Source: Chloroflexota bacterium (GTDB taxonomy: Bacteria; Chloroflexota; Anaerolineae; Anaerolineales; Villigracilaceae). Taken from it: DNA of 64,000 nucleotides. The notes below the pieces were generated by a model that saw only the letters and a program-made list of their open reading frames with translations, searched no databases and was not told the origin of the DNA. The stretch covers positions 1 through 64,000 of the forward strand of contig JACRBL010000049.1 in the NCBI GenBank assembly GCA_016234485.1, given 5' to 3'. Positions 51,301 to 59,570 of this stretch are shown piece after piece; position 1 is the stretch's first letter, and every line of letters begins with the position of its first letter. A program made the position numbers and the translations under genes.

Positions 51301-51795
51301 ATGAATGACATCCAAATAGGATTCCCCACAGAGTCTGACTGGCCCTGGATCATCGAGCGCCATGCCGAAACCGCCTGGGCCAGCCTGATCCCCGAACTGC
51401 AAGCCGCGGTATCCATCCAGATGGTGCGCGATAGCCTAGTTGAGCAAACTGCGAAGTTCCGCGCGGACCATGGAGCGACCAATCAAGTCTTTGTCGCCCG
51501 AAGCGTTGACGGCAAAGAAGTCGGCTATGTTTGGGTGGGACAAGCCAGGAGCGCGTTTACAGGAGCGATGCAGGCTCATATTCTCAATATCTATGTTGCA
51601 GATGAATTCCGCGGCCAGGGAATTGGAGCAAAATTGATGGCAAAGGCGGAAGACTGGGCGTGCCAACAAAAGTTGGAGAGGATAGGATTGAGCGTAGCCG
51701 CGCACAATAAACCAGCCGCCGCTTTGTATGAAAACCTTTCCTACAAAATTGAAACCCTGCGGATGTTCAAGAACCTCGATCAGAGTTCCTCATGA
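51301..51795 (+). CDS. GNAT-family N-acetyltransferase
   Basis: 164 residues with the acetyl-CoA binding motif A (ILNIYVADEFRGQGIGAKLMAKAEDWA) and motif B-like (LSVAAHNKPAAALYENLSYK). It acetylates an amine on a small molecule or protein; the substrate is unknown. Its stop overlaps the ATG of the next gene (ATGA), suggesting co-expression. Confidence 0.88.
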   Translation: MNDIQIGFPTESDWPWIIERHAETAWASLIPELQAAVSIQMVRDSLVEQTAKFRADHGATNQVFVARSVDGKEVGYVWVGQARSAFTGAMQAHILNIYVADEFRGQGIGAKLMAKAEDWACQQKLERIGLSVAAHNKPAAALYENLSYKIETLRMFKNLDQSSS

Positions 51796-52625
51796 ACACT
51801 AAAAATCAAATTCACAAACTAGGCTTTCTTTCGTTGCTCGTATTGGCGATGCTCGTCAACATATTGGGGCAAGCCATCCACGAGGGAGGCCATCTTATGG
51901 TTTATCAACTCATGGGCCGCGGGCCTGTTTGGGCATTCACCAGTTTGATCCAACTTTGGGATGCAACCCCCATTCATCCGGATGAATGGGTTGAAACCAG
52001 TTGGGATGGCGAGCGCGGTTGGCTGAAATTGAATTCTCCCGTATCGAGCAAAACGGAACGTGTGATCTCCACCGCGGCCGGTCCTCTCGCAGGGTTAGTG
52101 GGCGCCGTCCTGGGTCTCGCAATCGCGCGGCGGGGCAAGGGACTCCCATTAAAACAGCTTGGACTTGTTTTGGCGCTGAACGCTTCGCTTGTGGCGGCGC
52201 TTTATTATCTCCGCAGCCCCTTACGAACAGGGGGGGATGAATACGAGATTGCCATGCAATTGGGCGTTGCAAGATCTGCAATTGATATTCCTCTGGGATT
52301 GGCATTTACTTTATGTCTCTTCCTGGCTTTGCGCGAATTTCCGTCATGGCGTACAAGACTAAAATGGTTTGGAACTGTTTTACTTGGCAGTGTAGCCACC
52401 GGGCTTCTGATGGTAGGCGCTGATCCTTTCATAATTGCCCAGGTAGATGCAGGCAATCCCTGGTTTCAACCCATGTTGGGATACTCGTTCCCGGTTTTTC
52501 TGGTGAATGGGATGACGCTCCTTTGGATCTGGATTTGGTGTTATTGGCAGAAAAAGCAACAGATGCCGCTTGAACATCATCAAATCGAGGAGCAATCCAA
52601 ATCAGAGGAGTTGATACAAAGCTAA
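51792..52625 (+). CDS. Membrane protein with HEGGH motif (putative M50-like metalloprotease)
   Basis: 277 residues with about six membrane helices. Helix 1 carries HEGGH (IHEGGHLMVYQL), matching the HExxH zinc motif of site-2 proteases; a later Asp (ADPFII) may be the third ligand, but this is not certain. AAGPLAGLVGAVLG fits the M50 pattern of GP/LAG near the metal site. Function could be regulated proteolysis or lipoprotein processing. It overlaps the GNAT gene. Confidence 0.6.
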   Translation: MNTKNQIHKLGFLSLLVLAMLVNILGQAIHEGGHLMVYQLMGRGPVWAFTSLIQLWDATPIHPDEWVETSWDGERGWLKLNSPVSSKTERVISTAAGPLAGLVGAVLGLAIARRGKGLPLKQLGLVLALNASLVAALYYLRSPLRTGGDEYEIAMQLGVARSAIDIPLGLAFTLCLFLALREFPSWRTRLKWFGTVLLGSVATGLLMVGADPFIIAQVDAGNPWFQPMLGYSFPVFLVNGMTLLWIWIWCYWQKKQQMPLEHHQIEEQSKSEELIQS

Positions 52626-53350
52626 TGAAACGACCGCTTTGGCTTGATATCGCGTTGATGATTCTGATCCCTATTATGGGAATGGCTCTTGGCGTTGCAG
52701 TCACTGTTTTGCTGAATTTTGACCAGGAAAATTACAACAGCAACCTCGTCATCAACCTGTTCTTCCTCACGGCTTGTATCGGCTTGCTGTGCGTCTTTAA
52801 ATTCTCGCGCGGAGAGTTGGGATTGAAGATCGTCAAGGAAAAGATACGCTGGCATGTGATCGCCTCGCTGGCAGTTTTCAGCCTATACATGCTGTTTTAT
52901 GTCTTTGTGATTCGCATCTCAAGCCTCAAACCGATTTCTGCAAACACAGTTTGGGGACTTCTGACCTATCTCGTGGTGGTCATCGCCGAGGAACTTTATT
53001 TCCGCGGCATGGTGTATGGTTTCTTCAAGAAGCGTTTTTCTGGAAAGACGGCGTTAATCGTTTCGTCGCTTTTGTTTGGGATATTTCACGCCAGCCAGGG
53101 TTTGGAAGGCATCCTATCGAGAACCATTACTGGCTGGCTGTGGGGTAGTGTGCGCTATTCCTCGAAGATGATTTTTCTGCTCATTTTCCCAATCCATTTT
53201 GCTTACAACGTAATCTGGTTATTGTTCGAAGGCAACTGGAGCGACCCGCCTGTCTGGGTAATCTACGGTCTGCCCGCCATCGAATTTTTACTCGGCCTGG
53301 CAATCGTGATTTTACATGACCACCGTTCGGCAGGGAAACCACAGTCATGA
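52625..53350 (+). CDS. CPBP (CAAX-protease/bacteriocin-processing) membrane protein
   Basis: 241 residues, about seven membrane helices, with the CPBP motifs EELYFRG, FGIFH and HFAYN (Glu-Glu-xxx-Arg, Phe-xxx-His, His-xxx-Asn). Members act as intramembrane endopeptidases or in self-immunity to bacteriocins. It starts within the previous stop (TAATG) and overlaps the next gene by ATGA, so the three are coupled. Confidence 0.85.
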   Translation: MKRPLWLDIALMILIPIMGMALGVAVTVLLNFDQENYNSNLVINLFFLTACIGLLCVFKFSRGELGLKIVKEKIRWHVIASLAVFSLYMLFYVFVIRISSLKPISANTVWGLLTYLVVVIAEELYFRGMVYGFFKKRFSGKTALIVSSLLFGIFHASQGLEGILSRTITGWLWGSVRYSSKMIFLLIFPIHFAYNVIWLLFEGNWSDPPVWVIYGLPAIEFLLGLAIVILHDHRSAGKPQS

Positions 53351-54546
53351 AAAGAACTGCAAAACAAATCTTGTTAGGCTTGCTTGCCATCATCAGCTTG
53401 CTTCTGCTCTATGCCTACCTCACTTACCCGGCGGAATACGTCAACCGCGTCCTGCGTTGGCGTGATTCGGATGTCTACGACTACCAGAAATTACCCGAAC
53501 ACCCGCTTGCGATTTCAGGCTCACCCTTTGAGCTCTCTCTCAATTTGGATGAAGAACACGTTCGGACTCAGTTTGGGCTTGCTTCCGGCATGGACGATTT
53601 TGACTCCTTCCTGGAGAAGAACCGCACCCAGGCATTTATCGTGATCCATGACGACACTATCCTGTACGAAAGATATTTCAACGGCGCCAGCCGCGACTCG
53701 ATTGTCACTTCGTTTTCGATAGCAAAATCGTTTACCTCCGCCCTGATCGGGGTCGCCATCTCCGAAGGTCACATCCACAGCGTGGACGATCCCATCACCG
53801 ATTACCTGCCCGAATTAGAAGACCGCGATCCAGCCTTTGCAAACATCACCATCCGCAACTTATTGATGATGTCGTCGGGAATCAAATACGCCGAATTTCC
53901 CTTCGTCAACGGCGATGACGCCAAAACCTACTACTATCCCGACCTGCGTCAACTGGCGTTGAATGATACAAAAATCGTTGGTGCGCCGGGTGAAAAATTC
54001 CTTTACAACAATTATCATCCCTTGCTGTTGGGAATGATTCTCGAACGCGCCACAGGTACATCTGTGGCAAACTATTTGCAGGAAAAAATCTGGAAGCCCA
54101 TTGGCATGGAATATCCCGGCTCGTGGAGTTTGGATGAAGCCGAGTTTGAAAAAATGGAAAGCGGCATCAACGCCCGCGCCATTGACTTCGCCAAATTTGG
54201 GCGCTTGTTCCTGAATAACGGAAACTGGAACGGTGATCAGGTGGTTCCAGCGGAATGGGTGGTCGAGTCAACGCAGGCAGATACCTCCGTTGATTACACT
54301 CATTACTACCCCGATGATTTCATCTTCGCCAACGGACAAGGCTACTACAAATACATGTGGTGGGGCATCCAGCGCGACGAACAGAATCATGATTTCATGG
54401 CGCTCGGCAATCACGGACAATTCATCTACATCTCGCCCCAAAAGAACCTGATCATCCTGCGCTTCGGCGAATCGTACGGAGAAATTACAGGTGCCGATGG
54501 CTGGGTGGATGCGTTCTATAAATTCGCAACCAGTTTTGATGAATAA
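53347..54546 (+). CDS. Membrane-anchored class C beta-lactamase-like serine hydrolase (short form)
   Basis: 399 residues with one N-terminal membrane helix and no C-terminal helices. Motifs: Ser124-x-x-Lys127 (FSIAKSF), YNN (FLYNNYHP) and NHGQ as the third box. It resembles 6-aminohexanoate-dimer hydrolase/EstB-type enzymes. It belongs to a different subgroup from the three long paralogues. It overlaps the CPBP gene (ATGA). Confidence 0.85.
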   Translation: MKRTAKQILLGLLAIISLLLLYAYLTYPAEYVNRVLRWRDSDVYDYQKLPEHPLAISGSPFELSLNLDEEHVRTQFGLASGMDDFDSFLEKNRTQAFIVIHDDTILYERYFNGASRDSIVTSFSIAKSFTSALIGVAISEGHIHSVDDPITDYLPELEDRDPAFANITIRNLLMMSSGIKYAEFPFVNGDDAKTYYYPDLRQLALNDTKIVGAPGEKFLYNNYHPLLLGMILERATGTSVANYLQEKIWKPIGMEYPGSWSLDEAEFEKMESGINARAIDFAKFGRLFLNNGNWNGDQVVPAEWVVESTQADTSVDYTHYYPDDFIFANGQGYYKYMWWGIQRDEQNHDFMALGNHGQFIYISPQKNLIILRFGESYGEITGADGWVDAFYKFATSFDE

Positions 54547-54564
54547 AGACAACGGAGGATTTCA

Positions 54565-55176
54565 ATGGAATCACACGCATTGAGCAGATGGCAACAGTTT
54601 TATCTGGATAATTCAAAGTTGGGTTCCATTCCTCACTCTGCTTGCGCCAATCAAGCCGCAAAGATATTCGCCGAGAGCAACTGCCAGATCATATTGGATC
54701 TGGGATGCGGCGCTGGTAGGGATTCGATCTGCCTGGCAAACGGCGGGGTAAAAGTTATTGGGTTGGATGCCGCTCGCTCGGGATTAGCGCTTGCCCAAAA
54801 GCGTGTCACGCCCTCCCAAGTCAGGCTATCCTGGGTCGAGTCTGATTCTCGTTTCCTGCCTTTTCCCGATGCCTTGTTCGATGGCGTTTACTGCTTTGGA
54901 TTGTTGCATGAATTTGTGAGTCAATCCGCCAGGTCAGACGTGCGCCTGACAATGGATGAAATCAACCGCGTTCTGAAGCCATCGGGAACAGCGATTGTAG
55001 CGACAGTGGCAGGGGATCCTCAAAAGGGATTGCCGCATGTGCAAAACTTTTCAGAGGAAATGTTTGATACCGTCATTGCCGAATTCCGCTGTGTCGAGAA
55101 GAAGGTGTATGACGATTTAGGCTGCACGGGCAGGCCGGATTATAGGGTATGGTTTGGGCATTTGGCCAAGAAATAA
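54565..55176 (+). CDS. SAM-dependent class I methyltransferase
   Basis: 203 residues with motif I ILDLGCGAGRDSICLA, motif II-like VIGLDAARSGLA, and FCGLLHEF-type positions reading YCFGLLHEF. It methylates an unknown substrate; the short length and class I fold fit small-molecule methyltransferases. AACGGAGG precedes the ATG. Confidence 0.85.
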   Translation: MESHALSRWQQFYLDNSKLGSIPHSACANQAAKIFAESNCQIILDLGCGAGRDSICLANGGVKVIGLDAARSGLALAQKRVTPSQVRLSWVESDSRFLPFPDALFDGVYCFGLLHEFVSQSARSDVRLTMDEINRVLKPSGTAIVATVAGDPQKGLPHVQNFSEEMFDTVIAEFRCVEKKVYDDLGCTGRPDYRVWFGHLAKK

Positions 55177-55230
55177 GCAGGGAGAAATATTCTTGATTAC
55201 TTTAGATATAATCGCTTTCGATGCCGACGA

Positions 55231-55290
55231 TTTACTTATTGAATTTTGAGAAAAGAAAGTTACATTTTAGCCAAAATTATGAATGAAAAC
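55231..55290 (+). repeat. Dispersed AT-rich intergenic repeat, copy B
   Basis: About 60 nt matching 33951-34010 at the core GAAAAGAAAGT..CATTTTAGCCAAAAT. It runs into the small ORF at 55283. Confidence 0.5.
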
Positions 55291-55402
55291 GACACGTAGC
55301 AAATCTACCGATAACAAAGGCACAAAACAGCCAATTCTCGGCGTCTTTAAGTTGCAAGTTGATAACCAGTCAGATTTTGACAAATTCCTCGAGCTGTCTT
55401 GA
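55283..55402 (+). CDS. Putative 39-residue small protein
   Basis: ATG 55283 to TGA: MKTTRSKSTDNKGTKQPILG, then VFKLQVDNQSDFDKFLELS. Basic N-terminus and acidic C-terminus; no match to a recognised family. No clear ribosome-binding site (only AAAATTATGA upstream), and the copy A repeat has no equivalent, so it could be chance. Confidence 0.3.
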   Translation: MKTTRSKSTDNKGTKQPILGVFKLQVDNQSDFDKFLELS

Positions 55403-55465
55403 AATAAGCCTTCAAAATCATCCTTTTCCTGGACATAGAACACGAAAAATAAGTACGATTGTGTC

Positions 55466-55948
55466 CATCCCTGTCCCTGCGGCTATTACGGCGACACGAT
55501 GAAGCCCTGCACCTGCGCGCCCGCCGTGGTGACGAAATATCAAAAAAGAATCTCAGGCCCGTTGCTGGATCGCATTGACATCCACATCGAAGTCCCGCGC
55601 GTGGATTATCAAAAACTTAGCAGTGACCGACTCGGAGAATCGTCGGCGGAGATTCGGCAGAGGGTGGAGAATGCCCGCCAGGTTCAGCGTGAACGATTTG
55701 CGGAGTCGTCTGCCATCGCCTGCAACGCGGACATGCGAATCGCGGAAGTCCGCAAGTTTTGCAAATTGGACGAGACCAGCGAGTCGCTCATGCGCTCGGC
55801 CATGAATCAGATGAATTTATCGGCGCGGGCGTATCATCGCATTTTGAAACTGGCGCGCACGATCGCAGATTTGGGCGGAAGCGAAACCATCCAGCCGCCG
55901 CATTTGGCGGATGCGTTGCAGTACAGGCCGAAGTTGATGGTGAGTTGA
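55466..55948 (+). pseudogene. ComM/YifB C-terminal fragment, copy 2
   Basis: Encodes HPCPCGYYGDTMKPCTC (the ComM zinc-like region) followed by the C-terminal part, SGPLLDRIDIHIEVPRVDY and NLSARAYHRILKLARTIADL. Better preserved than copy 1 at 30126 (it keeps one frame) but lacks the AAA+ ATPase core, so it cannot be a working ComM. Both copies start at the same point in the gene, which suggests a shared duplication origin. Confidence 0.75.
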
Positions 55949-55960
55949 GAACGCCAGGCG

Positions 55961-57649
55961 TTATGGGTGATTTTTTACCATCAAGCGAATGACGCTGTTT
56001 CTGCGCGGGGAGATTTCAATAAAAAACGGAATTTTCTTGCGCAGGAATTGGCTCCTCCATCTCGCTAAACAATCCGCATCTTTCCGCGCGGACGATGGGC
56101 AGGATACTCGCCTCAATCGTTGCCATCTGGGACTCATCGCTGGCATTGAAGAGAGTGAGAAGAATCGCTTCGGATTCCGCACGCAAGTTGAGGGTGAGGA
56201 TGGGCGGCTGTGGGAGGCGAAGTAATTCCCCGGAAGCAGGGAGGTGTTCTGTAGCGGCAGGCTCGCCGAGATGTTGCACGAGCGGACGCGCGTGCTCGGT
56301 TTCGGAAGCAAACCGATAGGCGCGTGATTCGTCGAAGTCGCCCACGTAGGGCAGGATGGCATACCGTGCGGTGACTGTCCCAGGCTGTGCTCCAGGGAAG
56401 TTCGTCTCCCAATAATTGTTCGTGACCCAACCGAGGAACATGGCGCGTTCGAGCGTGATGTCTTGTTGATTATGGGCGAAGTGGAAGTCGCCGAGTTGCG
56501 CCATCGGGTTTTCGGGCGTGGCGATGGTGACGCCGCGCTCGCCGTTGTTGAAGTCCACCCAGCCTTGCACGGTGAAATAATCTCGGCAGGAACCCGCGAG
56601 TTGATCGAGGTGCGGGAGGACGGGCATTCCGCCGATGTCGAAGCGCGCTTGTGCGTTGGGAGTGTTGAACGGGAAGAGCAGGTACGTGGCTTCGGGATGA
56701 ATCGTGGCGCCCATCTGCCACTCGGATTGGAATTCAATCGCGTCGCCGTTATCGGGGATGAAGGTGCGCTGGTAAATCTTGCCGATGTGCGCGTGTTCAA
56801 GCGTTTGCTCGACGATGACAGTGAATGGCAGGCGATAGACTTTATGCAAAAGGACTTTATTTGGAGCAGTGCGATTGGCTTGCCAGTCTGGATGCCAGCC
56901 GCGCGGCGTGGCGGTGTCCGCGATCCAGTTGACCAGGCAGAGTTGCTTGCGCGGTTCGGGCGCGTCGTGGTCGGCGACTTCCTCGTGGACAAATCCGTGC
57001 AGGGAATGTTCCGCCGATGAGTCAATCCATTCATGGTTGAGTTGTTTATCGAATAATGATGTTGCGCCGTCTTTTTGTGTATCGAAGGTAATGCGATGGC
57101 GCCCGTTCTAGATGATGGTGTCATCGCTCTCGATGGCTTCACTCATGCTGGTCAGCGACTCCCAGTTGACGACCGCGTATCCAAACGCAGGGACGGTCAT
57201 CGGTTTGAGTTGCCAACCCATCCCGCCGTGGAAGCCCGTTTCGGCGCGCCCCGCCCAGAAGTCGGTGGGATGCGCCATGCGTCCGATGAAGTGGCGGCTG
57301 GAGGAGGAGTCGTCGGGCAGGCCGCGCGGGATGAGGACATTTTTCGGGATGGATCCGCTGATGACGCGTTCCCACGGAAGCGGGTTGAAGATCAGCAGAT
57401 TGCTCGGATCGTCCGCGAGACGAGGCGCGCGAAATCCGCGAGGGCGTCGCGTTCGAGCAGGAGACTCAACGAACGCGCCGTGTAGGCGAGATTCTTTTTG
57501 TGATTGTCCATCGCCAGCGAGAGCGCGGTCTTGACCCCACCGTCCGCGCCCGCGTAAAAAACGTCGCGCTGAACTAAGTCCGCGCTTTGGGCGGGCGCGC
57601 AAGCAGAGATCAATAGCAAGATGACGAGCAGAGGCAGAATTTTTTTCAT
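55961..57649 (-). pseudogene. Broken GH38-like (alpha-mannosidase) lipoprotein gene
   Basis: The minus strand encodes a lipoprotein signal (MKKILPLLVILLLISACAPA, Cys20) after GGAGACA, then glycoside-hydrolase family 38-like middle/C-terminal domains (SNLLIFNPLPWERV; HRITFDTQKDGATSLFDK; FHFAHNQQDITLERAMFLGWV). A frameshift near 57420, an in-frame TAG at 57108 where an acidic residue is expected, and a frameshift in a T6 run near 56025 break it. The GH38 N-terminal catalytic domain is absent. It is degraded; with the neighbouring sugar operon it once may have served glycan use. Confidence 0.7.
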
Positions 57650-57698
57650 GTTGTCTCCAATCACAGGCAGAGGCGTATCAACGCTTTTCTCAGGTAAT

Positions 57699-58058
57699 TT
57701 ACGCAACGCTATCGCTAATATCAAACTTGATCTTCCCAATGTCGCTCGTCGTCGCGGTGACGGTGATCTTCTGAGCGCCAGCCGCGAGTTGGTCTCCCGC
57801 GACCGCGACTTTCAGCGGTACGCCCATCCGCACAGGGACGGGGTTGTTTCGCGAAAGTTCCGGGCCGTTGACAGTTCGGTCGGCAGTGATCAGGGCGACA
57901 GATTCTCCTTCGTAGTTCATCGCGCCCGCCGTGATGGGACCAATCCCGATTAGCATGGTTGAGTCGATAATGTTTTTCAGTGAGAACTCAAATCCCGAAT
58001 CGGTATTCTTGAGCGAGCCTTTGACGTAGAGTTTGGCAAGCAGGAAAGAGGGAATCAT
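57699..58058 (-). CDS. Small conserved protein of unknown function
   Basis: 119 residues, beta-rich (SFLLAKLYVKGSLKNTDSGFEFSLKN), ending KIKFDISDSVA. AAGGAGA on the minus strand precedes the ATG at 58058. The opening KLYVKGSLKN resembles a family of small conserved proteins often annotated vaguely; no catalytic motif is visible. It lies between the broken GH38 and GH4 genes, so it may be part of the same former glycan locus. Confidence 0.6.
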   Translation of the reverse strand: MIPSFLLAKLYVKGSLKNTDSGFEFSLKNIIDSTMLIGIGPITAGAMNYEGESVALITADRTVNGPELSRNNPVPVRMGVPLKVAVAGDQLAAGAQKITVTATTSDIGKIKFDISDSVA

Positions 58059-58159
58059 TGGTCTCCTTGAGAGCCCTCACAGGTCTTGGAGACCTGTGAG
58101 GGCTGATGTTTAAATCTTGAACTGCTACCCCCCGCGCCGATGAAAGCAATTTTTGTCAT
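58055..58159 (-). pseudogene. N-terminal remnant of a GH4-like gene
   Basis: On the minus strand, ATG 58159 begins MTKIAFIGAGG, the NAD-binding start of GH4 6-phospho-glycosidase/alpha-galactosidase proteins, then changes to unrelated SSSRFKHQPS and ends after 34 codons across the hairpin at 58072. The rest of the gene is gone. No good ribosome-binding site is seen. Confidence 0.45.
58072..58104. repeat. Perfect 15-bp hairpin, AGACC-type palindrome
   Basis: AGCCCTCACAGGTCT and its complement around TGG, related to 38768-38794. It lies where the GH4 remnant loses homology, so it could mark an insertion or deletion point. Confidence 0.65.
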
Positions 58160-58170
58160 GGAGGCTCTTT

Positions 58171-58800
58171 TTAGCCGAGCATTTTTTTGTGGATGGGAAC
58201 GCGCACAAATTGTTGAAGCGCGGCGATCAACATATCTTTTGCTGGAGTCGTTTGCATCAATCGGCTGGGAAGTTGCCCCTGAATCATCAGCAGAACCAAT
58301 CCGTGAAGTAGACCCCAAATGCTGACCGCCTGTAATTCGGAGTTGACGTCTTCACCGCTTAACACGCCCGCGCTTCGACAGCGCTCGATGATATTCCTCA
58401 GCGCCTGCATGTTGCGCTGTGAATATTCGAGAAATTCTGGATGACTATGTTCATCCTGAATCGCGCCCGAGAACGTGATTTTGTAATGGTCGGGCGACTC
58501 CAATCCGAACTGCATGTACGCCCACGCGCCGATGAGGAATTGGCGCAAGGGATCGTCGGCATGGCGCGCTCGGATCGCTTCGAATTGTTCGAAGATTTTT
58601 TTATGCCCATCCGAAGCGATGGCGGCGATTAAATTCTGTTTATCCGCAAAATGAGCATAGGGCGCGGCATGACTGACCCCTGCCTTGCGCGCCGCCTTGC
58701 GCAGACTCAAACCGCTGACGCCCTCCTCCGCCAGAATCTCGATCCCCGCCTGAATGAGCGCGTTCTTCAAATCTCCGTGATGGTAGGTTTTTCGTGGCAT
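58171..58800 (-). CDS. TetR-family transcriptional regulator
   Basis: 209 residues. N-terminal TetR HTH (ALIQAGIEILAEEGVSGLSLRKAARKAGVSHAAPYAHFADK, shown as pattern) and a C-terminal ligand-binding domain of the WHG type (IWGLLHGLVLLMIQG). It is divergent from the sugar operon, and a 21-bp palindrome sits between them, so it probably represses that operon and itself until an inducer binds. The inducer is likely a pathway substrate. Confidence 0.9.
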   Translation of the reverse strand: MPRKTYHHGDLKNALIQAGIEILAEEGVSGLSLRKAARKAGVSHAAPYAHFADKQNLIAAIASDGHKKIFEQFEAIRARHADDPLRQFLIGAWAYMQFGLESPDHYKITFSGAIQDEHSHPEFLEYSQRNMQALRNIIERCRSAGVLSGEDVNSELQAVSIWGLLHGLVLLMIQGQLPSRLMQTTPAKDMLIAALQQFVRVPIHKKMLG

Positions 58801-58818
58801 GTCGAATTTCTTGGCACA

Positions 58819-58839
58819 AATCTTGACGACGTCAAGATT
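58819..58839. promoter_or_regulatory. TetR operator (21-bp perfect palindrome)
   Basis: Half-sites AATCTTGACG and CGTCAAGATT around a central A, in the 81-nt gap between tetR and the aldolase gene. It overlaps the predicted -35 of the sugar operon. Confidence 0.8.
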
Positions 58840-58851
58840 CTAGCATACAAT
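58824..58851 (+). promoter_or_regulatory. Predicted promoter of the sugar operon
   Basis: TTGACG (58824-58829), 16-bp spacer, TACAAT (58846-58851). The -35 sits inside the palindromic operator, so a bound TetR would block it. Confidence 0.65.
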
Positions 58852-58881
58852 CTTTACAGTGTCTAGTTAGAAGAGGCTTTC

Positions 58882-59568
58882 ATGGAAACTTTCGACGCAT
58901 ACAAAAAACAGGTTGTGGATACAGCCCAAAGTTTGACCCGCAAGGGATACCTGATGGCGACGGGAGGCAATCTCTCCGTGCGATTGCCGGGAGGAAATGC
59001 ATTCGCCATCACCCCCTCCAACTTCGATTACTTCAAAATGACCCTGCAGGATGTCTGCGTTCTCGACTTCAACTTGAACGTGCTCGAAGGCGCGCTCAAA
59101 CCGTCAGTGGAGAGCGCCATGCACGCGGCCATTTACCAAGCGCGCGCGGACGTGAACGCGGTGGTGCATACCCATCAGGTTTACGCCTCCGCGCTGGCGC
59201 TGATTAACTCCCCCATCCCGACTCTGTTCGATGAGCAGGCGCGCTTCCTCGGGCGGGCAGTGGACATCATCCCCTACGCACCCTCTGGGACAAATTTTCT
59301 AGCGAAGACCATCGCGAAGCACGTCAAGAATCACAACAACGCCTTCATCATGAAAAACCACGGGGCGCTGATTTTCGGTCACGATATGGAACGCGCCGAG
59401 CACAACGTGGAAATTCTGGAGAAGAGCTCGCTGGCCTATCTGCTGGCATTGTGCAGTGACAAGCCCATCAGTAAAATTCCGTTGGCCGTGAGAGAGATCG
59501 CGTTTGCGAAACTCCGCAAGGATCAAAAGAAAGTGGAGCAGGGGATTATGGAGACGGGAGGAGAGTAA
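58882..59568 (+). CDS. Class II aldolase/adducin family protein
   Basis: 228 residues. Zinc ligands in VVHTHQVYASAL and KNHGALIFG plus the acidic SVESAMHAAIY match L-fuculose-phosphate aldolase and ribulose-phosphate 4-epimerase. It probably cleaves a phosphorylated ketose into dihydroxyacetone phosphate and an aldehyde, or epimerises it. First gene of the operon, 81 nt after tetR and 2 nt before the aminotransferase. Confidence 0.85.
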   Translation: METFDAYKKQVVDTAQSLTRKGYLMATGGNLSVRLPGGNAFAITPSNFDYFKMTLQDVCVLDFNLNVLEGALKPSVESAMHAAIYQARADVNAVVHTHQVYASALALINSPIPTLFDEQARFLGRAVDIIPYAPSGTNFLAKTIAKHVKNHNNAFIMKNHGALIFGHDMERAEHNVEILEKSSLAYLLALCSDKPISKIPLAVREIAFAKLRKDQKKVEQGIMETGGE

Positions 59569-59570
59569 AC

